Source: Simmondsia chinensis (Eukaryota > Streptophyta > Magnoliopsida > Caryophyllales > Simmondsiaceae). From it: DNA of 64,000 nucleotides. The stretch spans positions 21,003,212 to 21,067,211 of the forward strand of contig JAGTTD010000016.1 of NCBI GenBank assembly GCA_018398585.1. The letters are read 5' to 3'. Both the position numbers and the translations under genes were made by a program. Below are positions 54,693 through 64,000 of the stretch, in pieces (the stretch's first letter is position 1; each line of letters starts with the position of its first letter). A model generated the notes under the pieces. That model did no database searches. It was given only the letters and a program-made list of their open reading frames with translations, and was not told where the DNA came from.

Positions 54693-55690
54693 TTGCTCTA
54701 TTTTGTTTTGAATGATGTGTGTGTGGTTGCCGTAAATGTGAAAACAAAACAAACATACAAAAGGGACTCACCACGACTATGGAGTGAGCCTAATTACGAA
54801 CCACATGTTTTTGACCTCAACCACTCACCGTTTTTCAGAGAAAAGGTTGTGCTATGTTGGTGTACCCAACTTTGGTTATACTTTGACTTCTGCTCAAGCT
54901 TCAATTAAGAAGACTTTGTTAAGTATTTTTTTGGTGGATTTTACGTATTTTCACAACAGAAAATTAATGGATATGGACCTAACTCAAGTGGTAGTTATAA
55001 TGACGGAGTAGGGCCTACAGTCACCTTTCTTCATATACTTAAAAGTTAGGAACTAGGGTGGAGACAAACCCAATATCCTAGTAGTCCACTTATAAACCCG
55101 AGTCAATTAGGTTTTCAAGCCTGGCACCTTTGACTTAAAATAACTCCAATGAGTTTAGGTCTGACAAGATTAAGGTGGACCAAGCCGTATTCTGGTCACT
55201 AGATTAAGACTAACACAATCATGGGACAAGCCTTGGCTGTCAAAGCCATAAACAATGGCGTGAACCTAAGTTCACCTGACTTATCAAGCAGTTACAGTAG
55301 TGCTAAGACCAATGCAATCAAGGAACAAAGCCTTGGTTATCAAAGTCTTAAATTAAAGCCTCAAATCTCAACTTGTCGATTTGTGGGAACATATTGAAAA
55401 TGGAAAGTCATATTTGAAGCCCGAGAATTGTATTACTATGGAGGTAAGTACAGCAAAGATCTAAGTTATGCTATGCCTAACTAAGTTATGCTACTGCTAA
55501 GAAAAGAGCACAACTGTGCTGTAAAAAATTTTACTTTTATCTTGAGTCTATGTGTACTACTTTGGACTGATGTAGAGTTATTTATTTAAAGAAAAAGAAA
55601 ATAACACTTGCTCCTAATTTCATGGAAACATCACCCACGTTTGACCACTAAGTTCTTCTTCTTTGCAAGCTTATTCTTCACCAATGTCTC
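54693..55690 (-). mobile_element. Tat LTR copy D, inverted, partial
   Basis: Repeats the C sequence starting again at the CA-rich end (54693 corresponds to 53045) and ends at about 55690, equal to about 54020 in C. Separation from C is about 1.65 kb. Between them only 54578-54692 remains, related to the A flank 7770-7890. C and D could be the two LTRs of a Tat copy whose interior was deleted. Confidence 0.6.
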
Positions 55691-57174
55691 CGTAATTTTA
55701 GTAGAAATCATTGATGGCTAGTAACAGCCATAACATCTAATGAGGCAATGCGTTAGATGCGCCATCAAAAGTGGCGTATTGTGCCACTTTCCCAAATATT
55801 TTTCCTACTATTCCAGAATCAAAATTTTGTTTTGCTACTATGCCATTTTGCTAAAGCAGTCTAGTAAGCTAGGGGCTTAAGATAATGAACTAGTTTAAAG
55901 GCATAACTCGTAATCACTTCTGGTGTAGCATGGATTATCACAATAGTACTATCAATTTCTTTGTCACTCCTAATTTAGTATTAGTTTGTATAAAGATTAT
56001 ATTTGAGGTTGGGTACAACCTCCTAACCATTCTTAAAGAACCTGTTGTACTATAGTCTAAGCTACAAGCACAAAATAACATGTGAATAAATTTAGAAATC
56101 AAAGCATGGCTACAAGTATGTAATAAAAAACTAGTTTTATAATATAAAACTCCCCAAAGGAGTGCGGAAGTAGTATAACAAAAGTCATCATCACAAATAA
56201 AACATAAATCTGGGATCCGGACGACTACCAGTCCTTCACCTCTAAACTATGAGTCTATTCCTCTATAGGAGCTTTACAAATCACTAAATTAAAAGAGAAA
56301 AGGAAAAGAAGACTTATGGATTGATGTACCCCTTCGATCAGCATTGAATTTACTCTTTCTTGATTCTTCGGTACTTCGACCACATACGCTTTGACCTTCA
56401 TGAGATTTCCATTTTCTTCTAGTGGCTCGAGGACAAAGAAAATGTTAAAATAGAGAAAAAAATTATGAAAATTAGGCCTCCTATCATTAGTTTATAGGTG
56501 CGACGTGCCATGGGGCAAGCTATGTAGGTTGTTGATTGATCCGCCTCTATTTTGGCACCATAATTTACTTAAAACAGACATAACTTTTGATTCATAAGGA
56601 GTTACAGGTCAAATTATAATAAAAAAGAAGCTCTTGAAGAGATCTATAAGATTCAAGTGATATTGTGAGTGAAAGTTTACCTTATTGGGTCATGGATACT
56701 CCCCTTTTAACAATTTGCTCGTTGAAGCTTGACTGATTGCTAAAATGCATGCCAATTGATCCATGCACCTATGAGGAGACTTTTCTTGGCCCAATTTTGA
56801 CTCACTTGGAATTTTCTCACATTTATCGGGTTTCTCAGCAATAGTTATCGGATTTGTCCATTTTTGCTCATTTTCTCCACTTTCCAAGTTATCCTCACTA
56901 TAACACTTTCCAAGCCTAAATAATCTAGATCATGGCATAAAAAAAATATGTGATAGCTTAAAATATCATAGGAATGGGTATTAAACATATAAAATATAAG
57001 ACACATCAAGCGCCCATCAAAGATGTGGGTCTCTAGAACATTCAAGTGGATATGGACAATTGTGGAGAGCACCATCTTACTTTGAGCATGTGTGTCAAAG
57101 CACTTTCAACACTAGTCCAGGATTGTGGAGTCATGGAGGTTGAACATGGGGCAAATCTGGCGCCATTCAAGGAT
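55691..57174. other. Unassigned AT-rich sequence
   Basis: No coding, RNA or terminal-repeat signal that I can support. Phrases such as TTGGCACCATAATTTACTTA and CAGACATAACTTTTGATTC suggest an LTR or non-coding part of another retrotransposon, but no partner copy is in the window. The minus frames 57075-56845 and 56887-56690 look like chance. Confidence 0.35.
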
Positions 57175-59230
57175 GTGGAAGTTATAAATGTAGTTTATAA
57201 ATAAAGGATTCTTGTTATTGTATAGTACACTTGTGCTTTATCTTTGTTTTCCCTATAGGCATAGACATACTTGTATATCTTGTTTTGCTTTTTCTGCAAT
57301 ACAGCTAGAAGTGCAGTTCTATTGTAACAGAACGTTTCCATTTCTACATTAGGCTTTGTCCTCGACCCCTTAGACAAGTTAAGCTAAGCATTATTGTTCT
57401 AAGGCTTTGACGGCCAAGCCGAGAGCTTGATTGCGTTAGTTGTGGAATGGTGACATGAATTAGTGAGTTAGGTCAATTTAGGTTTGAGTCATCATTTTAG
57501 GGCTTTGGCACCCAAAGCATTGCACTTGATTACATTGGTCCTAATCCGATGACCCAAATGCGATTTGCTCTACCTGAATCTTGTCAAGTATAAATTCATT
57601 CAAATTATACCGAGTCCAGGTGCAAGCTTTAAAAATAATTAACTCAGGCTCAGGATAGACTGATGTGCTCTTAAACTTGTCTATATCCTAGTTCCTAGCA
57701 ATTGAGCATAAGAGGTAAGATGTCTATAGGCTTTGCTCCTTCATCCCGAACTATCTCTTAGCCAGGTCGATAACCCTTTCCCTTTTGGATCCAATTAATC
57801 AAAAAATAAAATAAAAAAAATATACAATTAATTAATTGTTGAATCTAGGGTAGTGTGCTTCAATTTTGATATCTTATGAAAGTACCTCAATCCTGCAGAG
57901 GAAATATAGAGGAGGGAAGCGTTGCTTATATGCCACCTTGTCCTTTCCCTTGGTAAAGTCTTGTGGGCTTGGTAGGCCACGCCTTTCCCCATCTCCCTGG
58001 GTCGGCGCATTGTAGTGTGGTTTTAGGTTAACTTTTTCTAACTCGGACTTTTATTTTTATGACTATTGTATTTGTTTAAGTTGTCTTAAATGAACTTGAG
58101 GTGAGTTTCATGTTTTTCGGGTAGTGCTCGAGGCATTTGGCTCGAGCTTGAGACACCTTCCTTAGATGACCTTGAGGGTGCCTTCTCGAGGTTTTGTTAT
58201 ATACACCAATCTTGAGGCTCGAGGCTACAATCTCAAGCTCAAGCTTGTGTCTTTGACTTTGTCACTTCCCACTCCTTCCATAACTGTTATTACCTTAAAA
58301 AATGCTGAATTTTTTTGGTTCCCCATATGCACGACTTTACTTATTTAAGCTGGACTCTTAGCCACGATTATTTCCTTAACTGGCAAATATTTTCATCTAT
58401 AAATATCATACTTTGATGGGTCATTAAAAACAAAAAAATAACAAATAACAAATAACAAAAAAAATTACATAACTTCATATTTTTCTTCGTTTTCTTCCTC
58501 TCAAAAATACGATGTTTTCTCTCATCTATTTCTAAGCAAGTTGGGGCATACTCTAGTCTACCTTCCCGGAGTACACTACTAAGGTGGGCACTGTGTTAAC
58601 CTTTGGATCGGGAGTGCCATTCATCCCATTCTACCTCTATGACGGCATAAACGACTTACGGCAGAGGTTAGTTCCTCGACAAGGTAATTTCTTGGTCTAA
58701 TTCCTTACTCTGCCCTTTATCTTACTTATGGCTCTATTTAGTTATGTCAATTTTTTTTTCACTTGCATGCTAAAGCTTGAGACTTATGTTACTCAAACCT
58801 TGGGTAAGTTTTGTTCCTCTCATATCTAATTCTTTTGAGTATAAGCTTGATTATGTGAAAGCTTGAGATTGAATACTATGGAGATAAAAGTCATTCATAC
58901 CAGGATTAGATCTTTCTAAAGGTCAGTATATTTTTCTCACTTAAACTTAAGTATCCTGAGTTCCTTTGCTTATCGTATGTTTGTATTGTGATTGTACATA
59001 ACTTCATGTTTTTCCAAGAATTGGGACATGAGCAAAATCCTAATATATATTGCAAACTGGAGTCAGATTCACCAAAACTATCAACCCTCATCTCAACGTG
59101 ATTGATTGAGGTCAAACACGTGTGGTTCGAAATTTAGGCATACTCCTAAGTTGAACTAAATCTGTTTGTACATGTTTGTTTGGTTTTTTTGTTTTACAGC
59201 TAACGCACACACACATACTACCACTATGCC
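57175..59230 (+). mobile_element. Tat LTR copy E (probable 5' LTR of Tat-3), interrupted
   Basis: 57175-57830 matches the central LTR part (TATAAATA at 57196, CACTTGTGCTTT, GCTTTGACGGCCAAG), and 59018-59230 matches its 3' edge (GATTGAGGTCAAACACGTGT, CACACACACA near 59210). The piece between, 57831-59018, is foreign. Similarity of order to copies A and B supports one interrupted LTR. Confidence 0.6.
57831..59018. mobile_element. Insertion in Tat LTR copy E, about 1.2 kb, unclassified
   Basis: Absent from copies A to D. AATTG occurs at both edges and may be a target duplication, but the termini are not clear. It contains CTATAAATATC near 58399 followed by an AAC/AAA-rich stretch, which resembles an LTR promoter. 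No coding region was recognised. Confidence 0.4.
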
Positions 59231-59590
59231 GACCAAAGATAACAACTAAATGAGCAAACGAAGGTTGTTAGTAGTAGTTACTGCAATGAGTGCTTTCTAT
59301 CTTGAGCTTGAGAGGCTGTTGCCCTAAGTCCTTGATGGAGGTTGAATCTCAAGTGGTTATATGGAGAAAACAGCAATCTTGATAAACTTTGTGCAATAAG
59401 AGCAAACCTTGAGGTCTCCTTGCGAGAAAGGGAAGGTGTCAATTTGAAAATAAGACAACATATTGAGGTTCAGACAAATAATTGGAACCTTGGCAGTAGC
59501 GAAGCAATCAAGAGTCAAAAAGTCCTAACTCACCTTTTTAAGCACCTTAACAAGCTTGATACTGCAAATGAATTGGGCTAGGGTACTTGT
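59231..59590 (+). pseudogene. Start of a Tat-3 coding region
   Basis: Just after LTR copy E a frame of 79 codons (59342-59581) encodes a Leu/Glu/Lys-rich, probably helical peptide (ANLEVSLREREGVNLKIRQH). Position fits the first gene of a Tat element. It is cut short near 59590, where the LINE-2 sequence starts. No family motif. Confidence 0.4.
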
Positions 59591-60812
59591 AAGAGTAGCA
59601 TAAAATATTGCTTGGTACCAATAAACTTGAGAACCATTTGTCAATTCTAGAGAGAGAGACTCTAGATTTTGGTTGGCATGTGGGTTCCCCCAATCTTCTA
59701 GTGGCACGTGAGGGCACATGGCATCTCATACGTGGTTTTCTTTCCTGTTTTGGCTCCCCGTTTGCTCCTTTGTGTTGGAAAAGCTTCGTTTTACCATTTC
59801 AATTATTCTTTGAGGGTGAAACACATGTGAGAGAGGGAGTTTGAAGGTGGTGGTGATTGAATTGTATAGGATGCATTTTCTGGTGATCTCACTAGTTCTC
59901 AGCCATGCATCATTTCGTGGCTCCTCTTCTTGCTCTATGTGACCTCTCATATCATGGTGGTTATGGCGGTGGTGATTTTCCCTTTCTTGGTTCTTGACTT
60001 GATTCCTCCTTGTTGTTAGCCTTTTTACACTCTTGCTCTTTGTGTTTGCTCATTTTTATCCTTGGGTGATCTTGGATTCCTTTTGCTTGGTTCTTAGGGT
60101 CATCCTCCTCCCCCTGTTTTTTGCCAAAATTGGGGGGCGGCCTCTTTTGGGCTAAGTTGGTTTCTTGTTCATTTCTTGATTGTGGTGGATGTGCTTTGTG
60201 TAACTTGGGTTGGATATCTCTGCTATTTCTTCTTCTTTGGTTAGGGAGGATTCATCTATCATTCCTACCTAGATTGGTTGAGGCTCAGGCTTCATTAGTT
60301 GGGATTGATGAGCCTGTGCTTTGTGCTCTGAACCGTGAGGCTAGTGTTCTGAGTATTGTTAAGTTAAGCCAGTCTGTAGGTCTGGATTGTATGGAATCTT
60401 TATCGTCCTCTTCTAGTTCTTGTTGCTTGCTCTCATGTTGATACACACATTGCTTCTGTTGGTATTGTTGAGTCCATGTCGTGTGTTTCGGACACGGAGA
60501 CTAGTGTTGCGTCTTCTTCGCACCGCTTGCACCATGCTAAGCGTCAGATGACTGAAGTAGCCACCACTATAGTTGGTGGTGGGTGAGGTTGTGTGGCCAC
60601 ATTTTCTTTCCATATTTTTTATATGTATTTGCAGGGGTGGATCTTTTTCACTTTGTTGTTTCAGTTTCTTCTCTTTTGTTGTTCTTGCTTTGCTTTGTTG
60701 GTCCAGCCTTGTTTGTGGGCTATGAACTTGTCTTGGGGTACGCCCCTTGTCTACTTGTATTTTCTCTTTCGATAATAAATAAAAGCTCGCTGACTTAACA
60801 AAAAAAAAAAAA
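59590..60812 (+). mobile_element. LINE derivative (LINE-2), ORF1 end plus 3' UTR and poly-A
   Basis: Ends AATAAATAAAAGC...CTTAAC and an A-run to 60812. The ORF1 C-terminus reads SSSHRLHHAKRQMTEVATT then GGG and TGA at 60584-60586, like LINE-1 SRHAECRMTRAASKAAAT...VGG. The 5' part is a UTR-like, T/G-rich sequence; no DUF4283 region and no ORF2. Thus an internally deleted copy of the same kind as LINE-1. Target duplications were not found. Confidence 0.55.
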
Positions 60813-61599
60813 GATTCATCGACTCAACTGAGCTCTAATGAGCAAAGTACCAAGGAAAAAAAAAGCCGTGTTAGCCCTTAGGTCAAACGCATGAAATGTT
60901 GGATCACCATAGACTCGTCCAACTTTTAGGTTGGTTTTTGAGACCTCCACAAGATGAGTGGGATGGCCCTTGGACCTTTGAGCCCATTAGAAAAAGAAAT
61001 GGCTTGAACAACACCAAAAAATAGCCTAGGCCTATGTACCTTGACTCCAAGCTTGTCGTGGTTGTAGACTATGAGACATGAGGACTGAGGACTATTGGCC
61101 AGGTAGTTGAGTTGATATATACTAGGATTTCGTTATCCAAGGTGAGCTCCTTTAACCAAAATTCATACACCCTTCCATGCCAGGAAGTTTATGGAGAGTT
61201 CTTCTTGTGCGAGGTTGAGTTAGGTAACAAATGAAAACATTTTTCAAAAATCCACCCTGGAGGAATGGAGATAAAGCTCTGAGTAAAAAGCAAGACTCGT
61301 GTTAATGGTCTTAGGGTCGAAGGACCATTATTGAAATTCATGTTAATGGCTAACAAACTTTGCAAAATGAAAAACAACATAGCAACACTTGCAAAATAAA
61401 AATTTATTAACCCAAAATAGGTAGAATGATGTTTCTTCCCCCCTCGAGTCTGAAGATTTATTATCAAAATCATGCAAATAAAACTTGACAAAAGATCAAT
61501 AGTTAGCCTTCAAAGGAATGATATAAGAATAATTTTGTGGTTCATGAGATGGACAGGATGTTAGGGAAAGTTAAAAAGAAAAAAAAAAAAAAAAAGAGG
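60813..61599 (-). other. Tat-3 interior, decayed antisense region
   Basis: Lies between LINE-2 and recognisable antisense-gene sequence. Minus frames (for example 61491-61189) are open, but without clear matches to Tat-2. An A-run follows 61576. Confidence 0.35.
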
Positions 61600-61980
61600 G
61601 GGACATATTATTACCAACATGATTTTGATGGTGATTCCTAATTAACGTCCCTCAAGCTGAACAAAAGCATTGTAGCAGTTATTCCAAACACGTTTTAGGG
61701 AAATTGGCTAGTCAGAAATGATGGGGTAGGTATAAAATTTGAGGGCCTTGCAGGTATGGAGCGTCTTCCACTTCTTTCCAAGGCTAGACTTGTGGCACTT
61801 GAAACACTTGAAATATTTGGTCCTATGGAGCATCTAACCCAATAATAGAAGAGAATCTTTGTAAATTCCCTAATTCGTGGAATCTTAGGCATGTTTGAAA
61901 ATACCCTTGGAAGCTGGGACATTTCCTCTCTTGGGTTAAATAAAGGACCCATCAAGAGTACTTGAGGGCTCAAGGTGGGG
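61600..61980 (-). pseudogene. Tat-3 antisense plant-mobile-domain-like gene, remnant
   Basis: Minus strand contains KWKTLHTCKALKF and VWNNCYNAFVQLEG then LGIT, aligned with Tat-2 EEKWNSLRIYEAISK and WNVCYNAFVLLEGFLGIT (50648-50540). Orientation and place (upstream of the 3' LTR, antisense) are the same as in Tat-2. The frame 61973-61695 is open but out of register with part of this match, so shifts exist. Confidence 0.6.
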
Positions 61981-62269
61981 CCCTTTTTGCGAAAGAAGTG
62001 GAAGCCCTCTTGAGAAAAATTGTATCAACTATAACTTCTAGTAGATCCATTATGACAACAGAGTCATTATGAATCAGGTCATATTATCTTCCTTAATCAT
62101 TAGAAAGAGATATAATGATAAATCTAGGCCATCTATGTTTCATCAATTTGCTTCAAGAAAGCGAAGTAAACAAGTGAAAGGGGGCCAAAACTTATGGTCC
62201 TTGATGGCGCTGATTTATTAACTGTGGAATGTTCTTAGAATGTGATTGGAAATAACTCAAGGTTAGCAA
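61981..62269. other. Tat-3 region between antisense gene and LTR
   Basis: No gene seen. By position it corresponds to 50881-51155 in Tat-2, but the TATA-like box was not recognised here. Confidence 0.35.
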
Positions 62270-63028
62270 GCCCTCAAGGCAAGTACCTGAGATGCTGTAA
62301 AAGATGGCATTCTTTTAATGCAATTACTTAGGATGCTAAAAGAGAAGTGGGCCATAAGGATAGTTGTGAAGGTGTCGGGAGACATGGAGAAGAAGGTCAT
62401 TAACCTTAACTCGTGCCATTTCTCAAAGAATCCCAGTAGAGCAAGGTACGCTTGAGATGTGGTTCCATACTTTACTGAAATATGGAGCAGTATTTAGATC
62501 GTTTAGCCTATGATTATGGGAATCAATAGCTTAATGACAGGTTTCACAACCATAATAAAATCTTTTCCATTTATCGTTATTGACATATGAGCCTTTAGTT
62601 CTTTTCTCTTTTTTGTCAGATTAGTTGTCATTGTTGTCCTCATTTGTGTTTACAAATAAAATCATAGTGCCATATTTGGTGTTTGAGATGGTATACTCTG
62701 TCTGTGCTCTCTACCATAGTTATAGCATTCACCCTCAATTTGAATTTAGCTTCCGTCATTGGTCCAAGGTTATGACTGCCAAGCCTTGAGCTTGAATGAG
62801 TTGGGGTTGCATTGGTGACAAAATTTGAATCCATCTACCTCAGTCTTGTTAAGTTTGACGTGATTTGAGTTATTTTCAGTCAAGATTTTCACGCATAGAT
62901 CCTATTGGATCGAGCTCATGAAATGCTGTCAAGCTCTAAAGCTTTATCTCCACCCTAGTGCAAGGTCTTAAGTGTTCGAGGCTAGGCATTTGAATAGTGC
63001 CCTTTGTTGCTTCATCTTAATTGTGACT
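62270..63028 (+). mobile_element. Tat LTR copy F (probable 3' LTR of Tat-3), cut by an insertion
   Basis: Matches LTR blocks TTATGACTGCCAAGCCTTGA (62771-62790), TTTGACGTGATTTGAGTTA, GTTCGAGGCTAGGCATTTG and GTTGCTTCATC. It stops at 63028, where another LTR starts; in copies A and B the LTR continues CACTGTAAYYGYCACTTGAG. More diverged than A to C. Confidence 0.6.
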
Positions 63029-63437
63029 GTTGGAAAAACGATACAAGCTAACCTTAAATATTGTGAAAGTTACATCCCATATTATTAATATAACAAAGTG
63101 CCTTGTATCCCATATAGACAAATTAAGGGAGTTTGGGTGAGTTCATAAGGGTATGTATAAACCTCCCATCTAAATTGAGTCTTGGGTGAGAGAATGGACA
63201 CCACACGCACGCGCCCGCCGTGCCGTGCTCGGGTGTGGGTTATATTTTTACGAACTGGTACAATTATTTTCTAAAAAAATCGGTCTTTTACTATTTCGTA
63301 GTCAACGTTCATGTTCAAAGTGGTTGCCGAGATCTTTGTTCATACTAACTGCCAGCACACCCACTTCCCCCCGGTTTTAGGACTTCGGTTGAAGCTCCAG
63401 TCCCTTGTTTAAGGGATCGGTTTGTGCATTCTATTAC

Positions 63438-63444
63438 TATAAAT
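63438..63444 (+). promoter_or_regulatory. TATA box of the terminal LTR
   Basis: TATAAAT in a setting of TACTATAAATACAACCCTTC, followed by a CT-rich leader, a good plant core promoter. Confidence 0.6.
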
Positions 63445-63797
63445 ACAACCCTTCTTCTTCCATTTTAATTCATCAAAAAAGCAGACAAAAACTATAACTC
63501 TTCTCTGCACCTTTCCTTTCGGTTCTCTCTATTCCTTCAAATGTTGGGCAAAGTTCTGAAGCGTCTCCTACCCGGCTGCTGTCGAGTGCATGGCAGTGAT
63601 CGAATCGTGTTAATCGTGGAGGACGGCCGCCAGATCAGCTGTTTGCACCAAAGCAGTGGCGAAATCGTCTTTTAGGGCAGTGGTACTTCCCACGGCACGG
63701 TGTCTTCGGTATTGTATTCAATTCCTTAACTTTTCGTGTCATTTGATTGCCGTGTTTACATATTCTCCAAAACTCCTTGCTGTAATTTATTGCGCAT

Positions 63798-63940
63798 TTA
63801 TACTGCGTTTTTACTGCATATATTTCTGCAAAATTACTGCGTATTTACTGCATACATTACTGCGTATTTTTCCTGCGTTTAATTACTGCGTATTTTACAA
63901 CTGCGTTTTACTGCATTTTGATTATACTGCTGCGGTTACT
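63798..63940 (+). repeat. Degenerate tandem repeat TTACTGCGTATTT
   Basis: About ten copies of a 10 to 14 bp unit (TACTGCGTTTT, TACTGCATA, TTACTGCGTATTT) near the 3' end of the LTR. Confidence 0.8.
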
Positions 63941-63958
63941 GTTCACAAATTTTTAACA

Positions 63959-64000
63959 ATCTAAAAGACGATTTTATGTTACATGCTTTGCTAAATTCTG
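63959..64000 (+). mobile_element. First internal bases of the terminal LTR element
   Basis: ATCTAAAAGACGATTTTATG follows the LTR end directly. No standard Met tRNA site is visible in the 42 bases available. Confidence 0.4.

Larger units (their letters stand above)
63029..63958 (+). repeat. LTR of another retrotransposon (probably copia), inserted in LTR copy F
   Basis: 930 bp from TGTTGGAAAAACG to TTTTTAACA. It has a TATA box at 63438-63444 (CTATAAATA), a CT-rich stretch, and a GATCAGCTGTTTGCACCA block followed by TTTTAGGGCAGTGG, which I associate with plant copia LTRs. It is the 5' LTR if the element runs on past the window. Frames here, including 63656-63964, are not genes. Confidence 0.65.

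Noticed and set aside
55757..55776. CGCCA-loop-TGGCG small hairpin in the unassigned region
   Set aside because: A stem of five to six pairs is too short to stand out from chance.
63656..63964. 102-codon plus-strand open frame, Cys/Tyr/Leu-rich
   Set aside because: It spans the TTACTGCGT repeat array of an LTR and crosses the LTR end; composition comes from the repeat.
1..64000. CRISPR arrays, tRNA, rRNA and host protein-coding genes
   Set aside because: Looked for and not seen; repeats present are LTRs, tandem satellites or transposon copies, and all recognised protein motifs belong to mobile elements.

Overview
The window is repeat-dense plant nuclear DNA, almost certainly from an angiosperm. 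The evidence is plant-type LTR retrotransposons of several lineages: Ty3/gypsy Tat type with a second, archaeal-type RNase H; chromovirus-type gypsy; and Ty1/copia. There are also plant LINE-type ORF1 copies with a DUF4283-like region and a zinc knuckle, initiator-Met-tRNA primer-binding sites, and long AT-rich intergenic stretches. I found no convincing single-copy host gene, tRNA, rRNA or CRISPR array. Nearly every reading frame is a decayed transposon gene. The host species cannot be named from this sequence.

Layout. 1-505: fragment of a long copia-type LTR. 541-9400: Tat-1, a decayed Tat gypsy element, with a solo copia LTR in its protease gene (about 1800-3314) and most of its RT deleted. 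9405-13860: minus-strand copia remnant. 13870-17885: truncated chromovirus-type gypsy element (gag to integrase N-terminus). 17890-17985: sliver of the Tat LTR family. 17990-25700: copia-1. 25701-27950: 3' end and LTR of a related element, copia-2. 27951-52690: Tat-2, whose antisense gene is split by a minus-strand LINE derivative (37362-50304). That LINE is split by a minus-strand LTR element (39344-49167, TSD CACGC), which is itself split by a gag-only LTR element (45323-48703, TSD CAAGC). 53045-55690: two minus-strand Tat LTR copies in tandem. 55690-57175: unassigned. 57175-63028: remnants of a third Tat element (LTR, start of a coding region, a LINE insertion, antisense-gene remnant, 3' LTR). 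63029-64000: LTR and first internal bases of another LTR element.

The most interesting observation is an antisense gene in Tat-2 (34861-50880, minus strand, interrupted by the LINE). It encodes a plant-mobile-domain-like N-terminal half and a C-terminal coiled coil. Three short GT-AG introns of 80, 79 and 77 bp lie in the region I could check, and the exon lengths keep one reading frame across all three. A TATA-like box in the correct orientation lies about 280 bp upstream of its likely ATG and is conserved in three LTR copies. A recognisable remnant of the same antisense gene is present in Tat-3.

Other notable structures are a gag-only non-autonomous element of which both LTRs, PBS, PPT and TSD are visible; its host element, which has no recognisable pol and a 1.52 kb tandem duplication of leader plus ORF start; and two LINE derivatives that keep the end of ORF1 and a LINE-like 3' UTR but no ORF2. 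Many of the stop codons are of a kind expected from C-to-T decay of Gln, Arg and Trp codons, as in methylated, silenced repeats.
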